Below are positions 11,240-26,104 of a stretch of 64,000 nt of DNA, piece by piece (position 1 is the stretch's first letter; each line of letters starts with the position of its first letter). The notes under the pieces are model-generated. The model did no database searches and was not told the origin of the DNA. It saw only the letters and a program-made list of their open reading frames with translations. The DNA is from Begonia masoniana (Eukaryota; Streptophyta; Magnoliopsida; Cucurbitales; Begoniaceae). A program made the position numbers and the translations under genes. Location: the NCBI GenBank assembly GCA_022432975.1, contig CM039502.1, forward strand, positions 24,450,383 through 24,514,382. The letters run 5' to 3'.

Positions 11240-13587
11240 GCTCGGGCCACTTATTATTACAATAATTATCATTAAAATACTTTATAATTAAAAAAATGTG
11301 ATGAAATTCATTTGTAACACTAGTTCACTAGTTTAATTTTAAGGAAATACTATGCATTTTCTTCGTAATAATTCTGATAAATTATAAATAAAATATTAAA
11401 GTTAAAATCAGTTTTAACCAGAAAAATAAGAATTAGTTTTATATTCTCATATAAAATAATAAGTCTTGCTGATAACCTAATTGCATTGCTCAATCTAAAA
11501 TATCTAGAAACTAAAAAAAAAAAAACAAGTTAAGTATATCAAACGGTTAGGATTCGAGGGTTCTTGGATATTATCTTTCTTTCGAAATTAATGGTCGTCG
11601 ATTTTCTTTGTCGTTATGGGTCGATGTGGTCGAAGGAGACGCATGAAAATATGAGTTTTAAGTGACAATATAACATATTATTTTTGTTGACGAATTATTA
11701 TTAAAGCATTGTAAACCGTCTTTTATTAATGTATGTGAACATTATTTTGTGTATTATACGAGTGATTGAAAATGTTCGATAAAGCTTTCATTATTTAAAA
11801 ATCAAAACTCGACAAAAACGTAAAAGCTATCCATAATTGTTTAGGTAGATTTTTATTTTTGATTGGCCAAAATAATGCAACCTAAAGGTGTTAAATGGGG
11901 CCAAAACAGTTCGTCATTTTCCTTCCAACGTCCTCGTCAACTTTTCTCGCTGCATAAATTCTTACAGATAGGGCGTCACTCACGAAAGCAATATTAATAA
12001 TTTCTATTAATGAACCTTTTAATCTAGATGATGACATGTCACTTTTTTATCGGTATGATACGAGGCAAATGACTAATTACCGTGTTAGTGAAAAATGTAC
12101 AAGTATTTACTAGTTTTTTCTACTTATAAGTTAGACATTAAAAATATCTACTTATAAGAAGGTATTTATGACATTATAGGGTGGTTGGTGTGACAATTTA
12201 AAAAAAAAGGACTCCAAATTTATCATATCTTAAATTGCAATAAATAGTAGAAAATTAAAACAAAAATACTAAATAATTGAAGAAAAAAAGAAGGAATCTC
12301 TGAGTGAATATGTCCGTGACTATTGTGAGGATGTGGATAAATGTGGGCCCATTTTCATCTATAGGTACGTTTTGGGCTCCTGCAATTTGTCGGCAAAAAA
12401 AAATAAATTTTTTAATTTATAGAAAATATCGTTTTTGGAAGATATTTACCATATTATTTTATAATATTATATTTTAAGTTTATTATTATTTATCTAATAG
12501 TAATACACGTGAAAACGTAACTAGAGAATCAGAATATCGTGCGACCATGTTGGCCAAAAAATATTAAAATAAATCTTTTTTGGGTAGCGGACGTGGATAG
12601 GATAATAATTACTCTCTTTTGCCATTTTCTGAATTTTGTTATTAGTTATCAAAATAATAATCCTATGTTTATTATTTTATTTGACTATTTTAAATAATAA
12701 ACAATAATTAATTCAATTCATTTAATAAATTATAAATAATTAATTTATTACACTAGTACTTATTTGACACGTCAACGAGTATTTTAATAAAGTAAAATAA
12801 AATAGTAGACGTAGTATTATTTTTATTAAAATTAACACAATAAATTCTGTTGTTAATTAGAATATAAGATATCAAATTAATTTGAACTTGAAGTAATTGA
12901 TTTTTTTATGATAGAGTAATTGTCAAATTTACTCTCAAAGTATGAGTTGATTAACAAAAAGAACATGAAAGTATTTTCGTTAGTAAAGCCGCACTGACCA
13001 TGACGCCCTCGGCCTCCAAAAATGGCCCCCATGTTCACCGTCCATTGCTTTATGATTTATGAAGCACCAGACCGGGTGCTCGTTCCCGATAATATATAAC
13101 GAACGACCTCTCATTCTCAAAGCCATAGATGGTTGGGGGTCGTTCTTGAAGACTGGAGGGCCCGTGCAGAGAATAATTTGTTAACATCGCATCATACTTT
13201 GTGGTAAATTTGATAATTATTAAAAACTATATTTTATAAAAATTGGAAAACAATTGAAATAATATAAAATTTAAAAAAGTGATTAAAAGTTTAGATTAGC
13301 CGACATAAGTGGAGAAAAATTTAAGAAAAAATATATAATTATCATTTTAAAAATAGAAATTGAATTTAATTAATTTAAATTCGGTGCCAATAATATAAGA
13401 TTCTTTTTAAGTTAATTATTGGATGTCTAAATGTGGGTCTCAATACTCAAAAGGCCACGTGGTGACGACTAGAGCCAATTAATGTGTTTGAAGGAAGGAA
13501 CTCCTGTGGGTCCCTTTGTCTAACTCTAATTTTCCTTTGTAGTTGATACTTAAAGTAATTAACTAAAAAATCGTTTAAATTATAATG
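11240..13587. other. AT-rich intergenic region, no gene seen
   Basis: More than 2 kb without a convincing open frame or splice-consistent exons. A more GC-balanced patch at about 12990-13170 stands out (CCCTCGGCCTCC, GCACCAGACCGGGTGCTCG), but I could not assign it to any family. The remainder is low-complexity AT-rich DNA. Confidence 0.5.
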
Positions 13588-14579
13588 TCATTAACAAATT
13601 CGCTGATAAACTATATTCGTTAAAAATATCACTTTTAAATTATGACCCGTTAACAAAACAACTATTATCGTCTAAATATTTGTTAAAATTGGTTGTGCAG
13701 GAGTCCTATCTTGGAGAGTAGGATCCTAATCCCGCTCCTTGAGTTGATCAGAAGACCGCTCTCCAATAGTGGTATCCTGTTCTTTTTTTTTTTTCTTCTG
13801 GAACGAGATCTTGCTATTGAAGAGCTGACTCACACTCTTAGACACTGTCTCTAGAGCAGGAAATCGCTTTCTACAGCGAGCTCCCACTCCGTGAGTTTTT
13901 ACCTAAGAGCAGGAGCCCACTCTTCAACAGCGGGATTCTGCACATTTTTTCCTTTTAAAGCGGTCTCCCGATCTTCGACATTGTCTTTGGAGCAGGATTT
14001 CGCTCTCAACAGCAGGCTCCTACTCCAGAATCAGTTTATACATTGTATATTGTACTTGTGGATTGAGATATTCTAAGAATAATAGTGAAAGTGGAGTTAA
14101 AACGGTATAAAAATTTATTAAGCAGTGGGCAAAACCACATTTATAGAAATTGAATATGTAACGTAAAAATAACTTAAAAAATAGTGTGCACTATCTTTGG
14201 AGCGGGATCTTGCCCTTCATCAGTGAGATCCCACTCCAAATGACAAAACGAGCGGATGAGAGATTTCGTCTGCAAAGAAAAAATTGTGTATGAGAGATTT
14301 CGACCGTATTATTTATATATTGTCTATGAAGTGGGAGCTTGCTCTTCAACAGCGGGATCCCGCTCCCAACACAGTACCTAAGAGTATGAGTCCACTCTTC
14401 AATAGCGAGATCTGCTCTAGAAGGAAAAAAAAAGGAGCCAAACTCTGCTCTCCAAGACCGGGATCCCACATGACTATATTTTAATAGACATTTAGAAGAC
14501 AAAGTTTGTTTTGTTAACTGACCATAGTTTAAGATTGATTTTTTTAACGAATATAGTTAAGGACGAATCTGTTAATCAT
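13588..14579. mobile_element. Foldback (long inverted-repeat) non-autonomous element
   Basis: The left end (CATTAACAAATTCG ... AACTATATTCGTTAAAAA ... GTTAACAAAACAA) matches the reverse complement of the right end (GATTAACAGATTCG ... AACTATATTCGTTAAAAA ... GTTAACAAAACAA). The inverted homology continues inward for several hundred bases: both arms carry a T-run followed by TTCT..GAnC.AGATCT, then GCTATTGAAGAG and CTCTTAGnnACTGT. The arms contain repeated degenerate hairpin motifs around GCTCTTCAACAGCGGGATCC. There is no coding capacity. No clear target duplication was found, so superfamily is not assigned; a long-TIR Mutator-like or Foldback derivative is possible. Edges are approximate. Confidence 0.7.
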
Positions 14580-16638
<2,059 letters not shown>

Positions 16639-19600
16639 CTACGAGTACGAACGAAAGGGGAGGCAGCACCACTTTTCGATTTGGGTAAAGACCCATTGGA
16701 AAAGATCTGGACTTTCTTCCTCCGAGGCAGACACGATCGGGACCGGAATCTCGGTAGGCAAATGACGATGAAATGCGTCAACTGCGGCTGCAACGCCATC
16801 CTCGTTCTCCAACAGCTTTGCCAATTCCATTGCTCGGGATTTTACCTGATATGATCGAACCAAAGAATAATCAACATTTTTGACCATCAAATTAATCTCA
16901 ACCCAAAGACTTCAATTTCGCTTTCAATCATAAATTGACATTCAATTGGTAGATTGTCAAACATCAAATAAGATGGTGGTACCCAATAATTGGTAATTTC
17001 AGATGGAAAAATGAAGATCACAACTCGAATTGAGAGTACCTCCGGTTGAAGCATGAATCTTATAGAAACCGATAAACTCTCAACGGTAAGTTGAGATATC
17101 GGCACCGGTTCGGGTCCTAACCCTTTTTGGTGTACTCTATCACCCCAGAAAAACTGATCTCCAAAAAATGGCACTACAGTTGTTGGGCACTGAAAGTAAA
17201 GAAATCACCACAAGGATACATTAAGTTTGAGAAAGAAATTAAAGCCTTGAATGTAGACTCAATCAAGCAATTGAAAGAATTTAAAGAGCAACTACACATA
17301 TTCAAAGCAGCATGATTACCCCAGCCTTTAGTCCGGTAGCCGTTGTTCCGGCACCACCATGGTGAACCTGCATTAATTTATCATCATTTTAGTCCACAGC
17401 GGTATAAAAAACGATGAATATAGTGCTAGTGTTATTAATACAACCATCGAGATCTATATTCTTACCACAGCAGAACATCGAGGAAACAACCAATCATGTG
17501 GGTAGTCTTCTAATCGGAAGACATTTTGAGGAACTTCAGCTACTGCAAGAAAAATGAAAATTAAAAATGATACCAAAATTTGATTTCTAAATCTCCTACA
17601 CTGATTCCGTCTCTTGTCAGCTCATTCTCTAAACTTCCTTTCACAAACCAAGTTTGTAAGCAAAAAATTGACTGTCTACCCAAGTTGATATAACATATTT
17701 AATGAAAACTAGATCATCTCCAATTGAAACTACCAAAATACCCATCAATTGCATCGACATATTTATTTACATTTACTCATATCAACATCAATTATTCATT
17801 TGAGTAGAATTCATTAAAATTTGAAAATAGCACAAGAGAGTGGAGCGGTAGCAGACAATGTGCGCCAAAAATTAAAATCATGTAATTAAAAGAAAATATT
17901 ATGCTTACCATTGCCAAGATTTCCCCAACCGTGGTCGATTATTCCTCTTTGTCCTGTCTCCTTTAATGCTTCCAATATGATATCTGTTGTTTTCTTGGGA
18001 TCATCAAGCGGCTTTTTAATGAAAAAAAAAGGAAAAAACAACCGTGAACATGAGTAAGATTCAACTACCATAAATGATTCTTTGCATAAAATAAAAGTAT
18101 TAAATACTCTAACAATAATGAAAGAGTATAGCTTAATGCATATTTTAAGATTTCAACGTGACATGTCATTTATTCATTTTATGATAGATAATAAATAGTT
18201 AACATTAATGAATAAATGAAATCACTTATACTAATAAATGAATGACATGCAAATGACATATCAGATTATAAGATTATAATGAACGTCTAGCAATAATGAA
18301 AAGAAAATTTTCTCAAATGCCAATTACAAACTTCTAGTTCAATAAAATCATCATACCATGCTGCCAAAACCTATATATATGGGCTTTGATCCTCTTTCAA
18401 TCCACTCAACAAACTCTTTTTGAGGTCGAAACTTCGATCCAAGGTTCAAGAAACAATACCCGGCAACATCAACTAAAGGACCCCAATCTGCAGAGTTGAT
18501 GAGCAACATTAATTCTTGAAACAGTTATCTATACATAATACATAATTGTTTCAGTTCCAATCGAAGACGAAGATTGAAGTGGTAAAAAGCATGGAGAAAA
18601 AAACTATTAACGATTGGAAATTCATCCAATATCTCCCTTTTCTGTTAACAAAGAGCGCAGATGCTAGTAACTTTTAGTTTTACTTCCTTACAATTTTAAG
18701 ATGCTGAGCAACCTTATAAAAGAAATGGATGAGAAAGTGGCTGATGTATTTATAATAAGCAAAGAAAAGCTATATATTCAACATAAAATTACTGCAAAAC
18801 ATTACATGATAGAGCGCCTGCTCATTCAGACATGTTCAGTGTACATTGCTTCATTCACAGGATAGTTACTTCATGGGGAATAATTAGAAAAAATAATTTA
18901 TATCCGGTTTTATAATTCGACTGATAGAACATAATTGCTGTGTCATACCACTTGGCTTTGGTACAACGTGGGGACTCCACATGTAGCCTGTTGGTAAATG
19001 AGCTATTGATCCATGATACATACTGAAGTATGCAATAGGAGCAAGCTTTAACTTCTTTCTGAAGTCATTAATGTATCCCCTTATAGTCCACCATATCAGT
19101 AAATCCACAGCAATGTAAGAAAGCTGAAACAAGTAACAACAGGCAGTCAGCAAAGAAAAAAATACCAAAAAAACGAGATGTGGGTATAAAAAGTGGGTTT
19201 TATCCACAATGCATACCCAATAACCAGCACTTTGAGAGACACGCGCCAATGGATGAGAAAATTCATATGTCGGACTGCATGTTGATGATAAATGTAAGTT
19301 ACTAATCATAAGAATTTGTGATGAATTACAAAAAAGAAGCCTGAGATGATGAATATGTTTAACAGGATGAAGTCATTTTCTTCCTCAATTATCCATTTTC
19401 AGCAACATAATATTTAATAAACTTTCTTGGTCATACTAAATAATTCATGACTTGCAGGTGTCAAGGTCGAATTTACAGGTAAAGAATGCCAAAATTTCTA
19501 TTGCTTATAAGAAACTCTGAATGATAATGGTGTATGCCACAAATAATATAATTTAGTAACATCAAAGAATGAAACCAAATCAAGTTGCAAACTTTAAGGA

Positions 19601-22600
19601 GCTTAACAATATTCTGTTTGATGAACAATCATAAACTGTAGTCCCACTGATATCAGACACGTTTTAGAAAGGTCATAAATCTTTCATCTAATTATTATAC
19701 TCTAAGAAAAACATCTAATATAGTACCATAATTAAGAATCAAACATACGTCCAAGGCATTGTGAAAAACATGTGAAGGGGCACACCAAGATATTCAGCAA
19801 CATGCATGTGTCCTACAAATCCGAGAGTTATAATGACACTTTAGAATCCTATTAATACCAGAAAAATATTATGTAATGTGCATTTATTTAAAAAAAAAAC
19901 CAAAAAAAAAAAATCGTAATTATTCATAATAAATACTACTTTATATCATAAACTGCACGCCTTGTTCAACAATAATTTCACGTGTGTGAAATGAGGTTGG
20001 GAAAGAAAAGAAATTAGGAAGAGAGTGTCGTATAGAAAAGGAAAAAGTAAATATTTTTCAATATTTGATTATCTCTCAACCATAATAGTCTAACATAAAA
20101 AACTATTTCTCAAAATCAAATAGCATTGGCTACGTAATTGAAAAAGTGGATCAAAATTTTAACAATAAAAAACTTATTACTAATCTTTGGGACAATATTA
20201 ATTTCATTGTTATTACAAGAGTCTATTGCTCAGAATTTTTTTTATAATGTATCATTTTAGTTTAATTTTACCTAATTAGAGAGAAATTGAGCTAAACTTA
20301 GCCTTTTTTTAGAAGGGTTCTTCCCTTCTCTTCTCTCTATATATTTTTCATTTCAACATACTTCATTTCTTATAAAAACAAGTGTATCAAATAAAAGAAA
20401 ACCGATTGAGTTTAACATACTATTTATTTTACCTATAATTTCTCTCTATTTATTTATCATAATCCTAGCATGTATATTTTCTAACAGTATGTTACAAAGG
20501 AGTAATTTATAACACAAAATATCTTTAGAATGAGATAAGGAAGAATTTAAGAGCAAAAAATATGAATATATATAAAATCTTTGAAAGTAGCATTTCATTA
20601 ATAATAATCATGAAGAAAGATTTATCGTATTATAGTAACTTACCATAAGCAGGAGGATTTGCAATAATTGCCTGAGCTCTAAAAGGAGCTCCGGTTTCAA
20701 TGTCTGGTTCAACACAAGCAGGGAGAAGGGATTCAATAATAGATTTCAATTGCTTTCTTTGTATTGCTATGTCCACTGGTCCAGATGGAATCAAGCCTTT
20801 ATTTCTCGCCATATCTGAAATTAAATGCACCGAAAATCAGTAATGCTCCCCCAATTATGAATGCAAAAAGTAATATAACAAAATGCGACGAGAAAATACA
20901 CCAAACATTTAAGGTAAATGAAGTTTTCATAAGATTGAGGTACTCATGCAATCTACAATTACTTCAACAGACAAGTGTTCATTAAAACGTCTCGTACAAA
21001 CATCAGCTTATCCCCCTCAAAATTTCTTCACCCAACTGACTTTGTTCAATTTTCAGAATTATAACTCACAAGTCCTTGTTTTTCTTTTAACAAAAAAGAA
21101 CAAGTTCAAGGGTGTCAAGATGATTGAAAAATTGCAACGAAACACTAATATCAAAGAAAAAGCCTCTTACATCCTGCCAAAACCCGAGGGTCACCACCCA
21201 AAGGATAAAAGCCGATGCCAGCTGATCTTACAAAAGTGCAAAAGTTAGCATGTGTTGCTACCCGGACATGATGACCAAACTCCTGCATGTAAGCACAGCA
21301 TACAATTCAGAAAACAAAACCATATTTATTTATATACACCAATAAGTAAGCACTCTAATCGGATTAAAGCTTAAACTAATGACTCTGCTCTAGATATTAT
21401 AACATAATTTAGCTTGAAAGAAAACCCATCAACTATTACCCCTATAACCAACAAACATGGGATGTAGAAAACAGGAGCTGACGTAGAAAGTCAAGTTTGA
21501 AAAGCCCCAACAAAAAGATGCTTTTATTAACATGATGCTGCCTAACTATAATGACAACTGTAATGTAACTATAGGCGATTCAAAGGACCCTACCCATCAA
21601 TGACCTCAGACTCATAACTCAATAGCTGATTCAAAGGATTAGGTACATGAGAAAGTACATAGTAATCATAAGCATAAAGTACAGTAGCTAATTGATCAAG
21701 TTCTTTAAACGTGCCTTCAGTCTCTTTGCCATAGCCAAAAAGGGCTGTACATCTCCTCTTGTCCCAACCACAAGAATAGCAATCTTCAGTCTTGGAATTG
21801 ATTTGTTAGAGTCAGAAGTGACTGAATCAGCGTGTGAAATAGGCTCTCCTTCCATTGTAGAATGAAGCTCTAACAACTCTGAGGTAACAGGCGCATTTTT
21901 CTCAAAATCAACTTCTACAGTCCCATCATTTTGTATCTTGACTAGGTTGACAATTAATTTTTTCTGGAAGCCAACATAACACGGAACCATGATTTTTGGA
22001 AAGAAAATACATCTAACCAGAGGATAAAGTGGGTACAGAAAAAAAAAATTGACATATAAAACTTTTGTATCTAAATCATCATGCACATGGAAAAAAAATC
22101 AAGAAATTGATAAAATCCCAGGTACAATGCATGGTAAATAAAAAAATGCCACAAATATCTAAAAGTTACTCACCAGCAATCTCCCTTTTTTAAATATATA
22201 GCAGTACAGCACATAGTTATGATCGAACGATATGAGTTTATAGAGAATTGCTTTGTGGATATTCATGAATTGAAGCGGAATAGAAATCCAAAATAATAAA
22301 GGCATATCACAAGCAAAGTCTGTTTTGGAAAATAAATCAGTCTGCTACATGTGTCATTGAGAAGTACACATAGAACATTTATTTAATGTATTATCTGTGT
22401 AATTAAACAAACAAAAAAAAGAGAGCAAGCACCTATTATGATGCACTCACAGTCATGCACGATATACATACCTTTTCACGGTCTGACATTCTATCCAACT
22501 TTAGGTCTGGCCTCAGGATCTCCTTCCTCTCCAACGTTGATTTGGTGACAATGATCTCTTGGTCTTCTACCAACAAATGATATTGACGGCCATTTATAGT

Positions 22601-23713
22601 GGTACAAGGATCCAAACCTTAAAAAAACATGCTTGTGAAATAAGTGAAAAAAGATGAATAAGTTAACACAATGAACTTAACAGTTACTTGCAAGGAAATT
22701 TTGTTTTCAGCAGCTTATGGACGTGAAAAGGCAAAGTGAACAAGAAATCTTGACCAGTGTAAGATATTACTAATCTTAAACAGCCTCAACTTTGAGAGTC
22801 TTAACGTACGAGTTAAGCGCAAAAAAGATGTACTAGCAAAGCACGTACACCTCATTAGAAGTTTTCATCATTTTAGTTAACCTCGAGAGGTCAGCAATTA
22901 GCAATCCAATTTTCCATTGCCAATTTAAGATGCGCAGATAACTAATTCTACTATAAGTTGAGTTCAAAACTATCATCAAAGTGCATTGATGCGCATAAGC
23001 TTCTGTAACTAGTTTGAAGCCACCTACAAATATAGCCCAGAACTTTCGAAAATTTGCAAATATGAGACGATATCCCGAAATAAGGGACAACCACCTGATC
23101 AATTTTCACCCCGACATGGTAAATTCAGTTACCGTGTGGAAGACAGGGAAATTTTGCTCACACAACATAGGGCGAAGGGGTATCGCGGCATCAAGTATTA
23201 TGGTACAAAATCTAGAAATCTGAAACAGCTTCTGAGGACAATTTCAAAAATATGAAACATATAAACATTTGTAACAGTCAAATTCAAGTATTATGGTACA
23301 AAATCTAGAAATCTGAAACAGCTTCTGAGGACAATTTCAAAAATATGAAACATATAAACATTTGTAACAGTCAAATTCAAAATCTGAGTCTTCATACTTA
23401 ATATTTCAGTCTCTGAAGAGTAGTACTAGCAAGAGAAATAACGAAACTAAGGCCACTCACCATTTCTGGGAGAAAAACTCGATTTGAGATAATCTATCTG
23501 AGAAATCTCAGAAATTGAAGAATGCTGAACTGAATTCATCTTTCGCTCGGCGTCTTTGAAGGAAGCTGCATCAGAATTTTCACCTCCAAAATTATTGACT
23601 AATACAAAGTCATCAACCCTGTCAGCCTGCTCAACATTTTTCTTCAGTACTTTAAAGCTACCATCATCTTCTAGTAACTCATAAGGAACAAGATCAATCC
23701 CATTGATCCCCAT
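16639..23713 (-). CDS. UGT80B1: Sterol 3-beta-glucosyltransferase, UGT80B1 type
   Basis: Transfers glucose from UDP-glucose to the 3-hydroxyl of membrane sterols, making steryl glucosides. The Arabidopsis relative (TT15) affects seed-coat flavonoids and cuticle. The coding exons (minus) are 23713-23461, 22617-22472, 21963-21715, 21282-21171, 20814-20644, 19812-19749, 19274-19217, 19123-18949, 18487-18357, 18011-17909, 17542-17466, 17367-17320, 17189-17040 and 16845-16639. Phases join to 647 residues plus stop (Arabidopsis protein about 615). The first 130 residues are acidic and variable. The GT-B N-terminal domain opens at residue 193 with KIAILVVGTRGDVQPF, and the conserved HMFFTMPWTPTYEF and YMWSPHVVPKP follow. 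The donor-binding region starts at 514 with VHHGGAGTTATGLKAG and continues CPTTVVPFFGDQFFWGDRV, keeping the HHGGAG and GDQ motifs. The C-terminus has WCCLPF, shared with UGT80B1 rather than UGT80A2. Thirteen introns separate these exons; the third uses a GC donor (21714-21713), and the other twelve read as GT-AG. Confidence 0.95.
18130..18262. repeat. Possible small MITE-like inverted repeat in UGT80B1 intron
   Basis: GACATGTCATTTATTCATT near 18162 is mirrored by AATAAATGAATGACATGC near 18233-18250, giving an imperfect hairpin in the intron between the exons at 18011 and 18357. No convincing target duplication was seen; it may simply be AT-rich chance pairing. Confidence 0.3.
23191..23376. 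repeat. Two tandem copies of a 93-bp unit in UGT80B1 intron 1
   Basis: The unit starting TCAAGTATTATGGTACAAAA at 23191 is repeated at 23284 with essentially no change, so the duplication is recent. It lies in the first coding intron, away from splice sites. Confidence 0.9.
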
Positions 23714-25107
23714 TTCCCCAAAGGTAGGAGAGTTTCAGCAATTAAAACTCTCCAGTTGCCCGAAATCCTAAAATCTGCCACAATGTAAACAGAAAGCATC
23801 AGAGAACATATTAACGAACGTACAGAATAAGACCCTCATCAACATTTGGGATGCCCAATTATAATTTGTCAAACTATCCGCAGATTATAGCAGAAAAAAA
23901 CGCAACGTACTCCATTGGATTAGAAGACCAGTAAAAACAGTTACTTGACGACAAAAAATTTGGCCTCCGGAATAACTTCCGGGGAGGACGAGATGGTTGT
24001 AATGATTCTTAATTTATGCTAAGTACACAAGACAAGAAAAGCACACCCACCAGTCAGTCAAAGGCTCCGAATGGTAGGAGCCAAAAATCAAACAGCTTTG
24101 CCTCCAACCAAACTAAAAAGCGTAGCAGAAGTCCGGAGGAATTAAAAAAGTAGATGAATTAGAACTTGAAAATCAGAAAACACTTGTAATTAGAGCGGAT
24201 ATCAGCGACTTGCTGGTACAGTCAAAGAAACTCGACCGATCACCAAAACACATAAATTTCGGCGTCTGAAGTTGAAAAGCGTTGGAAAACGAGAGAGGGA
24301 GTCAAACTAAAGAAGAGGAAAAGAAGGAAGAAGGACAGAGATGAACGAGGAACCAAGTTTCGTGTCGTCTCTGCAGCCATTGATGGGGGAATCCAAGAGC
24401 GCGCTAGGAATAACGAATATTATCATATAGCTTCTGGTCAAACTGTCATTGTCCACCTGGATGGAGGACAAAAATGTCAAACAACACAAATTAATAAATA
24501 CGCATCATAGGGAGTAACACGCTCAACTTTTCAGATAGTTAAATCAACCCATTAATTGAGGCGGTAAACTGCTGCAAACAGCGGTTATCGCAAGATTTTA
24601 TTTTGCACTTTTTAAATTAAATTTTTTTTTTTTATATTTTTTTTTGTATTTTTGAGATAGTTTAAATTTTTTAAATAGTTAAATCAACCTATTAATTACT
24701 CCAATCATAATTGTTGAATTATATATAAACGCATCTATCATTATATATATATAAAACATGGCACAACCTCAAAATGTTAACAATAATTTGACGTAACAAA
24801 ATAGTAAATTGCATTGTCCCAAGTTTTATAATTTATCGCACAAACTGATTTTTTTTTCATTCAAAATTTCCTATTTCTATCTGTGATTTTTTCCTGAACG
24901 TAACAGTTGATAATCATGTTGGCGTTCGATTATTATAACGAACTTATCGTCAACCCAACAAATTAAAAACAATTTGTACTGGTATCATTCTGTTCTTAAA
25001 AGGGTGGAAGGTCGATTTTCTCTTAATAATTTTAAAATATTTTTAATTGTCAAATCGTTGTTTCTGTTCTTAAAAAAGGGGAAGGACAGTTTTCTATTCT
25101 TTTAACG
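23714..25107. other. UGT80B1 upstream region and AT-rich intergenic DNA
   Basis: The minus-strand leader of the UGT80B1-like gene probably starts near 24330 and may contain a leader intron. I did not find a confident TATA box. From about 24500 to 25107 the sequence is AT-rich with T-runs and no gene. Confidence 0.45.
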
Positions 25108-25115
25108 CTACCTAC

Positions 25116-26096
25116 TAGGCGTGGGCACGGTCCGATTTGGTCCGGTTCCAATCTCGGACTGAAATCGGACCAAAGATTTGAGAATTTTTTCTCGAATCCC
25201 AGAACCGGCCTTGGGAGGGACTGAGACCGAACCGGGACCGGACCGAAATTTTCAATTCAGTCCCTGTTCGGTCCCAGTTTCTCCCACCCTATTTGTGATT
25301 AAAAAAAAATAATAAATCACATTGAATCACACATACAAAACGAAGATACAGAGGCATCCGAAGCTTCTTCCTCAACTCCTCGTCGATTCGTAGCCCCGCG
25401 AGTCCACAACCTTGAACGACTAGATCACCGACTATCTCGCCAGAATCGGAATCGAATCGCTGGTGCTAGGAGACGTCGACGTTTCCATATTCCTTTCTTC
25501 CATCACTTTCCCTTTGGCCTCTGCTAGAAGAATTGAATAAATCTATTTGCAGAAATCAGATTTAGCTTTCTGTTTATAGTTTCAACTGGTGTTTGAATAA
25601 CACTGGGAGAGCAGAGCACTGAGCAGTGAGCACCGAGGGGCCAGGGCGAGGGCGAGGGGGCGAGGCGAGCGCTGAGGACAGTGAGGAGGGACTGGGGTCT
25701 GGCCGTCTGGGACTGGGAGCACCGCAGCAGACGCGAGGTCGCCGTAATCGCATCTTCCGACTTCGCGTAATCGCCGTAATCGCGTCTTCCAACTTCACGT
25801 GATCGCGTTCGCCTGTTAGGGATACTCAGCAGAGTGAGGTCAGGACAGACTAGGAGGAGAGATCGAATTTGGGATTTCAGGATTTCAATTTTCAGCAGAG
25901 CGAGGTCTTAAGTTCGGTCCGTTGGTCCGGTCCTGTTTCTTTGCGATTTCAGGCATTGGACCGAAGACCGGACCGAAGGACTTCGGTTCCAAGTGCCTTG
26001 GACCGAAGACCAAACCGCAGTCCATCAAATAGGGATCGAACCCGGACCGAAATCGCCGATCCGGTTTGGTTCCCGGTCCGGTTCTGCCCACTCCTA
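25116..26096. mobile_element. Non-autonomous hAT-type element with 8-bp target duplication
   Basis: The left end TAGGCGTGGGCACGG and the right end TTCTGCCCACTCCTA are imperfect terminal inverted repeats of the TAGGGGTGGGCA type. They are flanked by the identical 8-mer CTACCTAC (25108-25115 and 26097-26104), the hAT signature. Subterminal regions are full of GGTCCGG/CCGGACC motifs in both orientations (accGGACCGaa), as in hAT transposase-binding regions. The 981-bp interior has no transposase. A GC-rich central part (about 25640-25800) has an unknown source. Confidence 0.85.
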
Positions 26097-26104
26097 CTAC
26101 CTAC

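Noticed and set aside
12990..13170. GC-balanced patch in the AT-rich intergenic region, perhaps a gene fragment or SINE
   Set aside because: No open frame, polymerase III boxes, poly-A tail or target duplication that I could recognise.
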